In this document: positions 45,840-56,031 of the stretch, in pieces | Layout: the number at the start of each line of letters is the position of its first letter | Position numbering within the stretch: position 1 is the stretch's first letter | Assembly: GCA_027404165.1 (NCBI GenBank) | Contig: DAHZCG010000002.1 | Span: 32,376-96,375 of the forward strand | DNA: 64,000 nt | Direction: 5' to 3' | Source: Geobacteraceae bacterium | GTDB lineage: Bacteria; Desulfobacterota; Desulfuromonadia; Geobacterales; Pseudopelobacteraceae | Position numbers and translations under genes: made by a program | Notes under the pieces: model-generated | Databases searched by the model: none | Told to the model about the DNA's origin: nothing | Seen by the model: the letters and a program-made list of their open reading frames with translations, nothing else

Positions 45840-46169
45840 ATGAACAAACGTATTGGAATATTAACTGCATTTGTCGTAGTTGCAGCTTTTGCTGTGGCGG
45901 CAATAGCTGCGGGCAACCCGTCCATCGAGCAGGGCAAGACATTGTTCAGCAGTACCTCACTGGGGACAAATGGAAAGAGTTGTTCCGTTTGCCATCCAGG
46001 TGGCAAGGGTCTGGAAGATGTTGCCGCATCCGATGAAGAAGCGCTGGAGAAGACCGTCAATACATGTATAGAAAAAGCGCTTAAAGGCAAAGCACTTGCC
46101 AGCGGTTCCCCGGAACTTGCCTCAATGGTTCTGTATCTGAAGACGCTTGGTACTGCCGAAACAAAATAA
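45840..46169 (+). CDS. Small monohaem c-type cytochrome (periplasmic)
   Basis: A 109-residue precursor with a signal peptide (GILTAFVVVAAFAVAAIAA) and a single haem site in GKSCSVCHPGG. The later ELASMVLYLKTL provides a likely axial methionine, as in class I cytochromes c; overall length of the mature protein is about 85 residues. A good ribosome site AAGGAGG precedes the ATG at 45840. The redox partner is unknown. The upstream palindrome over the promoter implies specific control, perhaps by electron acceptor supply. It is convergent with fumarase and followed by a terminator. Confidence 0.85.
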   Translation: MNKRIGILTAFVVVAAFAVAAIAAGNPSIEQGKTLFSSTSLGTNGKSCSVCHPGGKGLEDVAASDEEALEKTVNTCIEKALKGKALASGSPELASMVLYLKTLGTAETK

Positions 46170-46201
46170 CGCTTTCCGGCCTCGCCTCTACTCAAAAAGA
46201 C

Positions 46202-46238
46202 AAAGCCCTCGGCAGCAAACGCAACCGAGGGCTTATTA
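46202..46238. terminator. Bidirectional terminator between the cytochrome and fumarase genes
   Basis: GCCCTCGG (46205-46212) pairs with CCGAGGGC (46225-46232), followed by TTATTAT on the plus strand and TTTGTC on the minus strand. Confidence 0.8.
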
Positions 46239-46256
46239 TCTGCACATCAGCCCAGA

Positions 46257-47882
46257 TTACAGACCAAGTTGTTTAAAGAAATCATTGCCCTTGTCGTCCA
46301 CCAGGATAAAGGCCGGGAAGTTCTCCACTTCGATCCGCCAGACCGCTTCCATCCCCAGTTCAGGGAAATCGATGCACTCGACCTTCTTGATGTTCTCCTC
46401 CGCCAGCACGGCCGCCGGACCGCCGATGGAACCGAGATAGAATCCGCCAAACTTTTTGCAGGCATCGGTAACCTGCTGACTACGATTGCCCTTGGCGATC
46501 ATGATCAGTGAACCACCTTTGGACTGGAGTTCATCCACGTAAGAGTCCATGCGTCCGGCGGTCGTCGGGCCGAAAGAACCGGATGCCTTGCCTTTGGGAG
46601 TCTTGGCCGGACCGGCGTAGTAGATCGGATGGTTGAGCAGGTACTCTGGCAGCGGTTTTCCGTTGTCCATGATCTCCTTGAATTTGGCATGAGCGATATC
46701 GCGGCCGACCACAATGGTACCGGTAAGCAAAAGTGGTGTAGACACCGGATGCTTGGTCAACTCAGCCAGAATTTCCTTCATAGGTTTGTTAAGGTCGATC
46801 TTGACGCCGTGTTCATGTTTGCCGCGAAATTGGTCAGGGATCAGGCGACCGGGATTGCGGTCCATCTCCTCAACAAACAGACCATCTTTGGTAATTTTGG
46901 CCTTGATGTTGCGGTCCGCCGAGCAGGAAACCGCCATACCAACCGGACATGAGGCACCATGACGGGGCAAGCGGATAACACGCACGTCGTGGGCAAAGTA
47001 TTTGCCGCCGAACTGGGCACCGATACCAAGTTTCTGAGCGGCTTCGAGGAGTTTATTCTCCAATTCTACATCACGGAATGCCTGGCCGTGCTCATTGCCA
47101 ACTGTCGGCAAGCCGTCCAGCTCCTTGGCAGTAGCCAGCTTAACCGTCTTCATGCAGGCATCGGCCGACGTACCGCCAATGACAAAGGCGATGTGATAGG
47201 GGGGACAGGCGGCAGTACCCAGGTATTTCATCTTTTCCACCAGGAATTTATAGAGCTTTTCCGGTGTCAGAAGTGCCTTGGTCTCCTGATAGAGCATGGT
47301 TTTGTTGGCAGAACCGCCCCCCTTGGCCATAAAGAGGAACTTGTAGTAGTCGCCGTCCGTGGCCAGGATATCGATCTGGGCAGGCAGGTTGGTTCCGGTG
47401 TTAATCTCTTCATACATATCCAGAGCCACCGTCTGGGAGTAGCGCAGATTTTCTTCGGTATAGGTCTTGTAGATTCCTTTGGAGAGCCATTCCTCATCCT
47501 TGACACCGGTCCAGATCTGCTGCCCTTTTTTGGCGGCAACGGTAGCAGTGCCGGTATCCTGGCAGACCGGGAGGTCAAACTGGGCTGCGATCTCGGCATT
47601 CCGCAGGAAGGCCAGAGCAACACCTTTGTCGTTCATGGAAGCTTCAGGATCGCTCAGAATCTTGGCAACCTGTTCATTATGAGCCGGACGCAGCAGGAAG
47701 GAGACATCCTTCATGGCCTCGTTTGCCAAAATCGTAAGTGCCTCGGGGCAGACCCGGACGACCTCCTTGTCGGCAAACTTCTCTACCAAAATATATTTCT
47801 CGGAACCCTCGATCTTGCGGTAGCTGGTCTCATCCTTGCCGAGTGGAAATGGCTCCTGATAAACAAAGGGTTTGGTGGACAT
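46257..47882 (-). CDS. Class I (iron-sulfur) fumarate hydratase
   Basis: A 541-residue oxygen-sensitive fumarase that interconverts fumarate and malate in the citric acid cycle. The alpha part (N-terminal) has [13 protein letters not shown] and [15 protein letters not shown], the beta part [13 protein letters not shown] and [12 protein letters not shown]; cysteines in VCQDTG, ACPP and ASCPVG would hold the 4Fe-4S cluster. The alpha and beta domains are fused as in E. coli FumA/FumB. The ATG at 47882 is chosen for the AAAGGAG upstream; the frame runs to 48059. No other cycle genes are adjacent. Confidence 0.95.
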   Translation of the reverse strand: MSTKPFVYQEPFPLGKDETSYRKIEGSEKYILVEKFADKEVVRVCPEALTILANEAMKDVSFLLRPAHNEQVAKILSDPEASMNDKGVALAFLRNAEIAAQFDLPVCQDTGTATVAAKKGQQIWTGVKDEEWLSKGIYKTYTEENLRYSQTVALDMYEEINTGTNLPAQIDILATDGDYYKFLFMAKGGGSANKTMLYQETKALLTPEKLYKFLVEKMKYLGTAACPPYHIAFVIGGTSADACMKTVKLATAKELDGLPTVGNEHGQAFRDVELENKLLEAAQKLGIGAQFGGKYFAHDVRVIRLPRHGASCPVGMAVSCSADRNIKAKITKDGLFVEEMDRNPGRLIPDQFRGKHEHGVKIDLNKPMKEILAELTKHPVSTPLLLTGTIVVGRDIAHAKFKEIMDNGKPLPEYLLNHPIYYAGPAKTPKGKASGSFGPTTAGRMDSYVDELQSKGGSLIMIAKGNRSQQVTDACKKFGGFYLGSIGGPAAVLAEENIKKVECIDFPELGMEAVWRIEVENFPAFILVDDKGNDFFKQLGL

Positions 47883-48010
47883 GGGTGATTCTCCTTTCGT
47901 TACGTTCAAATGGGCCTCAAGAGACCGAGATAGTGTATACGGTTTGGGCATACTAGTTAATATTTGGCTGTTTGTCGAGAGGTAAGTTACCCCATAAAAA
48001 AGGATTAAAT

Positions 48011-48037
48011 TTGACAGGTTTACTAGGGATATGATAG
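48011..48037 (+). promoter_or_regulatory. Probable promoter of cysE
   Basis: TTGACA (48011-48016) with TGATAG (48032-48037) 15 bases later, 44 bases before the cysE ATG. The spacer is short, so the -10 call is uncertain. Confidence 0.45.
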
Positions 48038-48080
48038 GTATGAAAATACTCTCAGCCACAGTACATTTGAGGTTATTTCA

Positions 48081-48755
48081 ATGTTCAAAAACATCCTTGA
48101 GGATATCAATTCCGTCTTCGAGCGCGACCCGGCTGCCCGAAACGTGCTGGAGATCATTTTTTGCTATCCCGGTCTGCACGCCCTGTGGATATATCGGGTC
48201 GCGCACTGGTTTTGGATCAACAAATTCTATTTCCTGGGACGCTTCACATCCCACATCGGACGGTTTCTGACCGGGATCGAAATCCATCCCGGTGCTAAAA
48301 TCGGCCGCAAGTTTTTCATCGACCATGGCATGGGCGTAGTGATCGGTGAGACGGCGGAGATCGGTGACAATGTAACCCTCTATCATGGCGTTACCTTGGG
48401 CGGTGTGACCTGGGACAAGGTCAAGCGACACCCCACTCTGGCAGACAACGTCGTAATCGGATCGGGGGCTAAGATTCTGGGGCCGTTCACCGTCGGCAAA
48501 GGAGCCAAAATCGGTTCAAACTCGGTGGTTGTCAAGGAGGTTCCCGAGAACGCCACAGTGGTCGGTATTCCCGGCAGAATGGTCATGGAGCAGGAGAAAA
48601 AGGATGTCGGCAGGGCAGACCTTCAACATGGGCAGCTGCCCGATCCGGAGGCCAAGGCAATTTCGTGTCTGTTTGACCAGATTCGTGAACTGGAACGGAA
48701 ATATGATTCTTTGGCAAAGGAACATGATCTATTGAAGAAACGGCTGGATGGGTAA
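48081..48755 (+). CDS. cysE: Serine O-acetyltransferase
   Basis: CysE acetylates serine with acetyl-CoA as the first step of cysteine synthesis. The 224-residue protein has the N-terminal helical segment ([22 protein letters not shown]) and the left-handed beta-helix of hexapeptide repeats with the catalytic His/Asp region ([33 protein letters not shown]), then [10 protein letters not shown] and [20 protein letters not shown]. The C-terminal coiled coil ([20 protein letters not shown]) is a family-variable extension. lpxC begins three bases after the stop, an unusual but probably shared transcript. Confidence 0.94.
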   Translation: MFKNILEDINSVFERDPAARNVLEIIFCYPGLHALWIYRVAHWFWINKFYFLGRFTSHIGRFLTGIEIHPGAKIGRKFFIDHGMGVVIGETAEIGDNVTLYHGVTLGGVTWDKVKRHPTLADNVVIGSGAKILGPFTVGKGAKIGSNSVVVKEVPENATVVGIPGRMVMEQEKKDVGRADLQHGQLPDPEAKAISCLFDQIRELERKYDSLAKEHDLLKKRLDG

Positions 48756-48758
48756 ACA

Positions 48759-49586
48759 ATGATCAAGCGCCAGACAACAATCAACCGCATCTTTAAGATC
48801 ACCGGCATCGGCCTGCATACTGGTCAGCCGGTTACCCTTGAATTTCTTCCGCGTCGTGAATTCGGCATCGCCTTTGTCTTCAAAGGCGTCACCATCCCGG
48901 CCCGTTACGACATGGTTGCCGATACACGCCTTTCAACCTTGATCGCCAGCGAAGGGGCTTCGGTTTCAACTGTTGAGCATCTAATGGCGGCCTTCTATTT
49001 TTCGGGCATCACCAACTGTCTCGTATATATCGACGGACCGGAGGTGCCGATCCTGGACGGGTCGGCCTGGGAATTTTACCAAGGCATGTGGAAAGCCGGC
49101 GTTTACGAGTTTCCCGAGAACGGCGTCTATCTGAAAGTGCAGCGTCAGGTTGAGGTCACACTCAACGACGCCTGGGTGCGCATCAAGCCGCACAACACCC
49201 TGGATATCACCATGACCATCGAATTTCGTCAACCGGTGGGCAAACAGAAAAAACGGGTCTCGGATGTGGAAAATGCCTTCGCGATCATCAACTCACGAAC
49301 ATTTACCCTGCTGGAAGAGATTGAGGCCATCAAGAAGGCTGGCTTGGCAAAGGGGGGGTCACTGGACAACGCGGTTGTGATCGGTATGGACGACATTGTT
49401 AATCCACAAGGCCTGCGCTACCGCAAGGAGCTGGTAAACCACAAGATACTGGATCTGATCGGCGACCTCTACACCAGCGGCTACCGCATCATGGGCAAGG
49501 TGGAGGCTCACAAGACCGGCCACCATCTCAACAACCTGCTGCTGAAAGAACTCTTTTCCGATCCTTCGAACTATTCAATCTACTGA
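48759..49586 (+). CDS. lpxC: UDP-3-O-acyl-N-acetylglucosamine deacetylase LpxC
   Basis: LpxC performs the committed step of lipid A synthesis, a zinc-dependent deacetylation. The 275-residue protein has the zinc ligands in VEHLMAAFYFSGI and HKILDLIGDLY (HxxxD type), the insert IDGPEVPILDGSA, and GHHLNNLLLKELF near the end. This is at the short end of the family (E. coli 305) but all catalytic segments are present. It directly follows cysE, with which it probably shares a promoter. Confidence 0.95.
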   Translation: MIKRQTTINRIFKITGIGLHTGQPVTLEFLPRREFGIAFVFKGVTIPARYDMVADTRLSTLIASEGASVSTVEHLMAAFYFSGITNCLVYIDGPEVPILDGSAWEFYQGMWKAGVYEFPENGVYLKVQRQVEVTLNDAWVRIKPHNTLDITMTIEFRQPVGKQKKRVSDVENAFAIINSRTFTLLEEIEAIKKAGLAKGGSLDNAVVIGMDDIVNPQGLRYRKELVNHKILDLIGDLYTSGYRIMGKVEAHKTGHHLNNLLLKELFSDPSNYSIY

Positions 49587-49698
49587 TTTCTACCGATAAA
49601 TAGCCGCTGGTGATCGAAAACCGCGACAACAGCATCAGCACTCCCTAAAAGCCGGTAATCCATCGATACAGTGGTGCAGCAGCACCTCGTTACCTTGC

Positions 49699-49731
49699 CA
49701 TTATGGCCAGCCGAAGCAATTGGCCATAATG
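49699..49731. repeat. Inverted repeat between lpxC and the AsmA-like gene
   Basis: CATTATGGCCA (49699-49709) and TGGCCATAATG (49721-49731) are perfect 11-bp arms with an 11-base loop. It lies between the ends of two convergent genes and could end both, though no T-run is seen. Confidence 0.6.
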
Positions 49732-49753
49732 CAAAAACCGATCTGCCAGCTCA

Positions 49754-52700
49754 TTATTTTCCCAGAATAACCTCTCCCGTATCCGTAAACAAACGCACCG
49801 GCAATTCGAATATTCGCCTGAAAATATTCAAGGCTCCCTTGGCCATAGATTTTGCAGGGATCGCGACCACCTGTGGATCTGACCATTTTCCTTTCGCCTC
49901 AAAAAAAACAGTTACAAAATCTTTGCCCTTACCGGTCAACAACCACCCGACTACCGGAATGCGGTTAACAATCTTGTCCACGGTCTGTAGCGGCTGAACA
50001 CCGACGGTAAAATTCAAATCCTCTTTGACAATATCAGCTTTTCCGATCAGTGAGATGTTAATGGCATCGCTCGCTATAAACAGGTCGTTGGTGACAATGC
50101 CGCCATCACTTATGGCAAAGCTCCCTTTAATTTCTTTGTATGGCATACCGTCCGCAACCATATCGGGCAATTGAAACTTGAGCAACTGTGACACATTGAG
50201 TATCGAAAACATCTTGGAGAGCACATTGAACTTGTGCAGCGTGCCATGCTCCAGGCGCAGGCGCATATTGCCGAGAGCAGTCTTTTTAATGTCAGCCATG
50301 GTCTCACCGCGTGCGGTTATATTGCCATGGAGGTTTAATGAACCGGTCACTTTACGGGTGATATCCAATGTCTGCAGCAATCTATCGGCATCAACGCGTT
50401 CGAGGCTGCAATTGAGATCATAACGGCTACCCAGTTCCCCACCAGGTGCGACTCTGCCCTTGGCAGCAAGCCTGCCGCCGAAAACTCCAGCCTCTAAATC
50501 CTGCAGATAGAGAATGCCCGCGTCCTGATGAGCAGTAACTTTCAGATGAGAAAATGGAATGCTGCCATATTTTCCTGTTTCGGCAACCAACTTAAGCTTT
50601 AAATCCGGTTTTAAAACACCCGAATCCGACGTACCACCCTGCTCTCCCAACTTGGCAAGTTGCAACAGATCATCCACATCCAGATTGGTTGATGTCACTG
50701 CAAAAGTCGCTTCAGGGGTACTCCCGCCGACGTACACACCACTGATATTGAAATTGGAGCTATTCAGCAACCCGGAAAAGCTCTTGATCGCATATCTGCC
50801 GTCATGGACGGAAAAACTACCGTTCATGCGTTGAATTGATGCATCGCCTTTGAGGGGGGTTAGATTCATATCCCGCAGATAAAAACGGGGTGAGGAAAAC
50901 GTGACCTCTGCCTCACCGTTTTTCAGGCTTTTGACCTGACCCTTGACATTCAACTGCGAATCACCATAACGGGCCGAGATTTGGGAGGTTTCCAGGCCGT
51001 TGCCCTTAAATACAACGCTACCGTTGATACCGCTAATTACCTTGAACTTGTCGCCCGGCTGGAGAGAAAATGAGTTGAGGGCAACACTGCCGGTATAATC
51101 CATGGCAGAAAAATCTTTCGGATTACCGTTTCCGGAAAGGTGGACCTGAACCCTGCCACGGGGTCGGTACTTCTGCCAAACAGGCATGATGGGGAGACTC
51201 TCAGCCATGATAAACGGATTGGACTGCAGCTCAAACCCCAGGTTTGATTGAACGCCATATTTCAAGAGGGCTGTCGCAGAAAGAAACAGAGGGGGCAGAT
51301 AATATGACAGGCTGGTCAGCTTGATTTCTTTCGCACTGATGACGGAGGTAAAGGTGAGGCGGTTGGTCATTCCTGGTGGTTTGCGGATTGCTCCGGGAAA
51401 GGAATATGATGCCTGTTGAAGGTCCCAGTAGCCATTCAGCCGATAAGCCGAGTAATGACCACTTCCGTTCAGGACAAGGGGTGAGGAACCTCCAAACTCC
51501 AACCTGTTCGCCCCAACTATTCGGGCCAACCAGGCTACTTCTGATGGGTGCGGAACAATGTCCATGCGAACCGGATAATCAGACGGCTTATCAGTGTTGT
51601 ATTCAGTGATCGAGCCATTTAGTTTGAGCGGTGACTCCCCAAAAAGCGCTGTCATACCGATCAGATTAAAATTTTTATCCTTCAGCTCCATTATCCCTTT
51701 GATATTGGAAAAGAACGGGGCCTTGGGACCATAACTCAGTATTGCTTTCTCGACCGGTGCGCGAATATAAAGTGTTTTATAGTTTTCACCCTGATCCATA
51801 TGGGTAATCTGGCTGATACGTCCATCCAGAATACCTGTCTCGAGCTTGAAAACTCCAGACTTGATTTTATGCTCGATATAGTCCGAAGTATCAGCAGGTA
51901 TGATGCCGTAGGGAACATAGGCTCTGACATCCTCGTAGCGGAAGGTGCCTGGCGTGCTGGCCTTGGCAACTATATGCGGATCTTTGCCGGCATAGTCTCG
52001 CATCTGGAAACTACCCGCGACGCGGATACCATCTGTTACCAGCTCCAGAGAAGGGATATCGATCATTGAGCCGGATAACCGGAGGTCATAGTTCAGCTGG
52101 ACAGAACGGGGAGCAACGGTAAAGTGGAATATCTTTGGCCAGACCACGGAAGCGCCGCTCACCCGGATCTTACCCCTGGCGACAAAGTCCGTAGGACGTC
52201 CCTTGAAACGGGAAGCCACATCCAGTCTTCCACCCGAGTTGGCAAAAGGAATGAAACGTTCATAATACGGCCAGAAGCGGCCGATCTCAAACTGTTTAAC
52301 GTCCACACCGCCGTCCAGCTCTACCTCTGCCAGCGAATGTCCCTCCACAGGCAATTTAATCGAGCCCGAAACCGTAAGCTCCCCCGCTGGCCCCGAAAGT
52401 GCCGGTAGTTCACAAGACAACTTGATATCCCCCTTGTGACCGCGTGCCAGATGGTCAAGATCCAAGGAAATATTCCGTGCTACATACTGAAACGCTCCCT
52501 TCCGGATCTTCATGTCACGCCATTGCAACGTACTTCGTCTGAGCTGTACCATTTTAAAGTGAACCGGCACCGAATCCTTTGACGGCTTGAGCAGATCATC
52601 GATGTTCAGCATGCCTTCCTTGTTCCGGTTGATATGAATATCCGCACCGTCTGCAATTACATCCTGCAACTCGACGTGCTTTTGCAGAAGTGGCAAAAGT

Positions 52701-52984
52701 GCCAGCTTTACGGTGATCCGGTCGGCTGTAAGAAAATCATCGCTACCATCTGGTTCTTTTACAGTGACATCAGTAAAGACAAAGGAAGGCCCGAAGTGCC
52801 AGGCAAATGTGCCGCTTTTGAAGAATACTTTACGGTTGAGGGACTGTTGTAGCGTGGCGAGGATTTCATCACGGTAGGCGTTGACATCCAGCAGCCGCGG
52901 CAGGAAAACTGCAATACCGATAATGAAAGATACGGCAATCAGTAAAAGTATCCCGGAGAATTTTATGTAAGTACGTTTCTGCAT
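49754..52984 (-). CDS. AsmA-family protein (periplasmic, membrane-anchored)
   Basis: A 1076-residue protein of the AsmA/TamB-like superfamily, whose members are thought to form bridge-like channels carrying phospholipids between membranes. There is an N-terminal membrane helix (FSGILLLIAVSFIIGIAVFLP), a conserved AsmA start (LDVNAYRDEILATLQQSLNRKV with SGTFAWHFGPSF), a long run of beta-rich repeats, and a C-terminal AsmA-type domain (SLNLHGNITARGETMAD, LGNMRLRLEHGTLHKFNVLSKMFSILN). The size is typical of the large members. The ribosome site is weak. Its closest function in the window is the nearby lpxC (lipid A), though it is convergent with it. Confidence 0.82.
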   Translation of the reverse strand: MQKRTYIKFSGILLLIAVSFIIGIAVFLPRLLDVNAYRDEILATLQQSLNRKVFFKSGTFAWHFGPSFVFTDVTVKEPDGSDDFLTADRITVKLALLPLLQKHVELQDVIADGADIHINRNKEGMLNIDDLLKPSKDSVPVHFKMVQLRRSTLQWRDMKIRKGAFQYVARNISLDLDHLARGHKGDIKLSCELPALSGPAGELTVSGSIKLPVEGHSLAEVELDGGVDVKQFEIGRFWPYYERFIPFANSGGRLDVASRFKGRPTDFVARGKIRVSGASVVWPKIFHFTVAPRSVQLNYDLRLSGSMIDIPSLELVTDGIRVAGSFQMRDYAGKDPHIVAKASTPGTFRYEDVRAYVPYGIIPADTSDYIEHKIKSGVFKLETGILDGRISQITHMDQGENYKTLYIRAPVEKAILSYGPKAPFFSNIKGIMELKDKNFNLIGMTALFGESPLKLNGSITEYNTDKPSDYPVRMDIVPHPSEVAWLARIVGANRLEFGGSSPLVLNGSGHYSAYRLNGYWDLQQASYSFPGAIRKPPGMTNRLTFTSVISAKEIKLTSLSYYLPPLFLSATALLKYGVQSNLGFELQSNPFIMAESLPIMPVWQKYRPRGRVQVHLSGNGNPKDFSAMDYTGSVALNSFSLQPGDKFKVISGINGSVVFKGNGLETSQISARYGDSQLNVKGQVKSLKNGEAEVTFSSPRFYLRDMNLTPLKGDASIQRMNGSFSVHDGRYAIKSFSGLLNSSNFNISGVYVGGSTPEATFAVTSTNLDVDDLLQLAKLGEQGGTSDSGVLKPDLKLKLVAETGKYGSIPFSHLKVTAHQDAGILYLQDLEAGVFGGRLAAKGRVAPGGELGSRYDLNCSLERVDADRLLQTLDITRKVTGSLNLHGNITARGETMADIKKTALGNMRLRLEHGTLHKFNVLSKMFSILNVSQLLKFQLPDMVADGMPYKEIKGSFAISDGGIVTNDLFIASDAINISLIGKADIVKEDLNFTVGVQPLQTVDKIVNRIPVVGWLLTGKGKDFVTVFFEAKGKWSDPQVVAIPAKSMAKGALNIFRRIFELPVRLFTDTGEVILGK

Positions 52985-53046
52985 CGAGAATGTGAGTACC
53001 TTGAAGTACGTAGTGTTGTTGGGGACAAATTGCTATACAGGCCACG

Positions 53047-54387
53047 TTAATTGCATCTGCCGTTACTGCCGCCTTGAGGAGAATTTTCAAGCGCCTGCTT
53101 GACGATGCGCACCTTAAGGATAGATGTATGTGTCACCTCTTCACAGATAAGACAGTAGTCATGCCAGACTACCGATTCACCGCGCAATGGAAACCGTCCA
53201 AGTTCATGAAGTATCAGTCCGGCAACCGTTTCGTAGGGCACATCATCTACAATTTTAACATCAATGGCATCGGCAAAATCGAAAATTGAAAGCAAGCCAT
53301 CCACCATCTGGCTGCCATCCGCAAGCCGCTGGAAATGCACCGCCTCTCCGGCATCATGCTCATCCATTATTTCTCCTACCAGCTCCTCTATCAAATCTTC
53401 TGTGGTAACCAGACCACTCAACCCACCATACTCATCAACCACAAGCGCCATCTGGTTACGAGACCGCTGCATCTCTTTGAGAAGATCGTTTACCTTCTTA
53501 CCCTCGGGAACAAAAACCGGCGGTAACATGATGGCGCTCAAATCGAATGTCTCTCCGGCAACCAGCCGTCCCAGCAAATCCTTGCCATGCACAACACCAA
53601 CAACATCTTCGATAGTTTCTCGGCAGACAGGATAGCGTGAGTACATATTCTCAAGTACTATCTTGACCGCATCTTCACGTGTCGCTGAAAGGTCCAGAGC
53701 AACAATACGGGTGCGTGGCACCATCACTTCACGTACACACGTGTGGGTAAACTCGAAAACATTAAGAATGTATTCATGTTCTGATTCACTGAACACGCCG
53801 CTGTCATGACCTTCGGCCACGATGTGCTGTACCTCTTCACGTGTAATGAATACTTCACGATCTGCTCGAATGCCCAAAAGCCTCATGACCGCCTTGCTTG
53901 AAACAGTCAGGATACTGACGACTATAGTACCTGCACGGGATAGCCGGCTGATCGGTCGAGCAACATTAAGTGCAATGATATCAGCGTATTGTAGACCGAT
54001 AGTCTTAGGAGCCAGCTCACCCAACACAAGCAGGAGATAGGAAATGAATACAACCATGCTCGTCACAGCGACCGGTTCTGCAGCATGTCCGATCATGTCA
54101 ATATTGACACGCTGTAACCAGGGTCGCAGGTAATCCACAGCAATAATTCCACCCATCGTTGATGCGGTGGCAGCTGTTACGGTAACACCGATCTGTACCA
54201 AGGCCAGCAGACGATGCGGATCCTTTTGCAACTCTTCGATAAGTATAGCCCGTTCATCTCCATCGGCAACCAGCTGCGCAATCAGGCTTTTACGAACTGA
54301 AATGATAGCAAATTCGGAACAGGCAAAGAATCCATTCAGAACAATCATCAGACAGATTACCAACACCTCTATTAAAACAGTATCCAC
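53047..54387 (-). CDS. CorC/HlyC-type CNNM transporter family protein with CBS pair
   Basis: A 446-residue inner-membrane protein. The N-terminal CNNM/DUF21 domain has three to four helices (VLIEVLVICLMIVLNGFFACSEFA, ALVQIGVTVTAATASTMGG and VTSMVVFISYLLLVLGELAPKT). Next is the CBS pair (VMVPRTRIVALDLSATREDAV, YSRYPVCRETIEDVVGVVHGKDLL) and the CorC/HlyC domain (VVDEYGGLSGLVTTEDLIEELVGEI). Members are implicated in magnesium homeostasis or efflux. The start is a GTG at 54387: AGGAGG lies five bases upstream, whereas the GTG at 54393 would abut it. The gene stands alone. Confidence 0.9.
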   Translation of the reverse strand: MDTVLIEVLVICLMIVLNGFFACSEFAIISVRKSLIAQLVADGDERAILIEELQKDPHRLLALVQIGVTVTAATASTMGGIIAVDYLRPWLQRVNIDMIGHAAEPVAVTSMVVFISYLLLVLGELAPKTIGLQYADIIALNVARPISRLSRAGTIVVSILTVSSKAVMRLLGIRADREVFITREEVQHIVAEGHDSGVFSESEHEYILNVFEFTHTCVREVMVPRTRIVALDLSATREDAVKIVLENMYSRYPVCRETIEDVVGVVHGKDLLGRLVAGETFDLSAIMLPPVFVPEGKKVNDLLKEMQRSRNQMALVVDEYGGLSGLVTTEDLIEELVGEIMDEHDAGEAVHFQRLADGSQMVDGLLSIFDFADAIDVKIVDDVPYETVAGLILHELGRFPLRGESVVWHDYCLICEEVTHTSILKVRIVKQALENSPQGGSNGRCN

Positions 54388-54414
54388 CCGCACCTCCTGA
54401 ATCAGCGTAGATCA

Positions 54415-54442
54415 TTTTTACTCCAGAATCAGTGAAAGTCAA
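54415..54442 (-). promoter_or_regulatory. Probable promoter of the CorC/HlyC-type gene
   Basis: On the minus strand TTGACT (54442-54437), a 16-base spacer and TAAAAA (54420-54415). Confidence 0.55.
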
Positions 54443-54514
54443 CCAATCACGCACCTGAAGCTGATTCCGCCAGCGATAAGCAAGATGGTGTGTTAACAAG
54501 TAATTTTATAACCG

Positions 54515-54562
54515 GCAAAATATCGAAGGGCCTGCCGGATTTATCCGGCAGGCCCTTCGATA
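54515..54562 (-). terminator. Long hairpin terminator after rplI
   Basis: Two perfect 20-bp arms at 54521-54540 and 54543-54562 (stem includes AAGGGCCTGCCGG) around a two-base loop; on the minus strand a TTTT tract follows. It is unusually long and would also form a strong dsRNA-like end. Confidence 0.85.
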
Positions 54563-54584
54563 TTCTATGACTATTTGAAGGAGG

Positions 54585-55028
54585 TTACGCTGCAGCAACC
54601 GTAACCTTAAGCGATGCAACAACTTCAGGGTGGATCTTAACCAAGACGTCATATGCACCCACCTGCTTGATGGGTTCCGCCACCTGAATCGCCTTACGGT
54701 CAATATCGAAACCTTTTTCCTTAAGGAAAGCAGCAATTTCCATATTGGTAACCGATCCAAACAGCTTGCCTTCTTCGCCGGCCTTATGCAAAAGATCGAT
54801 CGGCGTTTCAGACAATTTGACAGCCAAGATCCTGGCAGACTCCAGAGCTTTATCCTTCTTGTATGCCATCTGTCGCTTGACATGTTCGAGGGACTTTGCG
54901 TTCTTTTCGGTGGCTTCAACAGCCAGCCCCTTTGGGATCAGGTAGTTACGGGCATAGCCGGGAGCAACCTTCACAAAATCTCCGATGTGTCCGAGATGCT
55001 CGATGTTTTCTTTCAAAATCAACTTCAT
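54585..55028 (-). CDS. rplI: Ribosomal protein bL9
   Basis: A 147-residue large-subunit protein. MKLILKENIEHLGHIGDFVKVAPGYARNYLIPKGLA is the classic bL9 N domain with its long connecting helix (KKDKALESARILAVKL), followed by the C domain (LFGSVTNMEIAAFLKEKG). AAAGGAGAG precedes the ATG. It is last in rpsF-rpsR-DUF2232-rplI and is followed by a strong terminator. Confidence 0.97.
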   Translation of the reverse strand: MKLILKENIEHLGHIGDFVKVAPGYARNYLIPKGLAVEATEKNAKSLEHVKRQMAYKKDKALESARILAVKLSETPIDLLHKAGEEGKLFGSVTNMEIAAFLKEKGFDIDRKAIQVAEPIKQVGAYDVLVKIHPEVVASLKVTVAAA

Positions 55029-55051
55029 AACACTCTCCTTTCAAGCCTGTT

Positions 55052-56020
55052 TTACAGGTTTTCCTGTTTTCTGGGGGTGCGAAAATCACCCCACAGGTCA
55101 AATATTCCAATCGCAGCAACCAGCGCTGCCAAATATGGTTGCAGCACCAGCAGGATATACAGTCCCACACGAAGAACAGTTGCAATACTTTGACGGGCTA
55201 TAACAGTGAACAAAACCGCCATTCCCTGCAAAAAATAAAGAAGTATAACAATTGTAAGGATATTAAGTGCCGGTATCGTGATGATATTGTTACCGGCCAG
55301 CATTGAAAAACCCGCTGCGATAAGCAGCCATACAAGAATATCGGGATTCCTGAAATCTCTGAACTCACCGGCATTCAAGCTTTTTTCCCTGAAAAAAGAA
55401 CAACGTTTCAACAATGCCAGATTACATCCCGCCATGACAATCAGCATTACTGTCATCAAAGCCGGATATATCTTGATGACCAGGTCAGCTGCCGTGGCCA
55501 TGGTTTGCTTCAACACAAGAAGCTCGTCGCCCTTGACACCGCTCTTTTCATAGATAGCAACAGCTTGGGCAACACTTTTCTGAATTTCAGCGACAATCAG
55601 TTGATGGATGTCCTGACCACTGGTCATACTGAAAAAAACCACCGCACTGGTCAATAGGGCCATGTTGGCTGCGGTCGTCCAGACAATCGATCGTGCTCCA
55701 CCGACCCCACGCAATAGTAGTTCCGGCATCAGCAAGGCAACCAGACCGCACTGGCCCAGATAGAAAGCACCAGCGGTAAGACCAAATACACTGGCCATAG
55801 CGGCTGTACCACCAAGAATACAGATCACCGAAATCCATCGACCGTGTCGAAACCTAACGAATGCGATCGGAAACGGTGTCAGCACCCCGGAAACAATCCC
55901 CACCGGCGGTATCACCAGATAGGTCGCGAACAGAATGAACGAGCCGACCATGCCAATCAGTGCCGCTACAATGCGGGAACTAACGACACGCCCGGCTTTG
56001 TCGGTAAGGCTAAGGCTCAT
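55052..56020 (-). CDS. DUF2232 membrane protein (YybS-like)
   Basis: A 322-residue integral membrane protein with about eight hydrophobic helices (for example IVAALIGMVGSFILFATYLVIPP, ILTIVILLYFLQGMAVLF and LYILLVLQPYLAALVAAIG). DUF2232 genes regularly lie between rpsR and rplI in this group and in Firmicutes (YybS), but function is unknown. I start it at the ATG at 56020; the preceding TTG at 56023 is in frame. No clear ribosome site is present, so it may be translated by coupling from rpsR, whose stop is 11 bases upstream. Confidence 0.82.
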   Translation of the reverse strand: MSLSLTDKAGRVVSSRIVAALIGMVGSFILFATYLVIPPVGIVSGVLTPFPIAFVRFRHGRWISVICILGGTAAMASVFGLTAGAFYLGQCGLVALLMPELLLRGVGGARSIVWTTAANMALLTSAVVFFSMTSGQDIHQLIVAEIQKSVAQAVAIYEKSGVKGDELLVLKQTMATAADLVIKIYPALMTVMLIVMAGCNLALLKRCSFFREKSLNAGEFRDFRNPDILVWLLIAAGFSMLAGNNIITIPALNILTIVILLYFLQGMAVLFTVIARQSIATVLRVGLYILLVLQPYLAALVAAIGIFDLWGDFRTPRKQENL

Positions 56021-56031
56021 CAATTGGTCAA

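Noticed and set aside
46959..47888. A 309-codon plus-strand frame antisense to fumarase
   Set aside because: The fumarase frame has full catalytic motifs; the antisense frame does not resemble any protein family.
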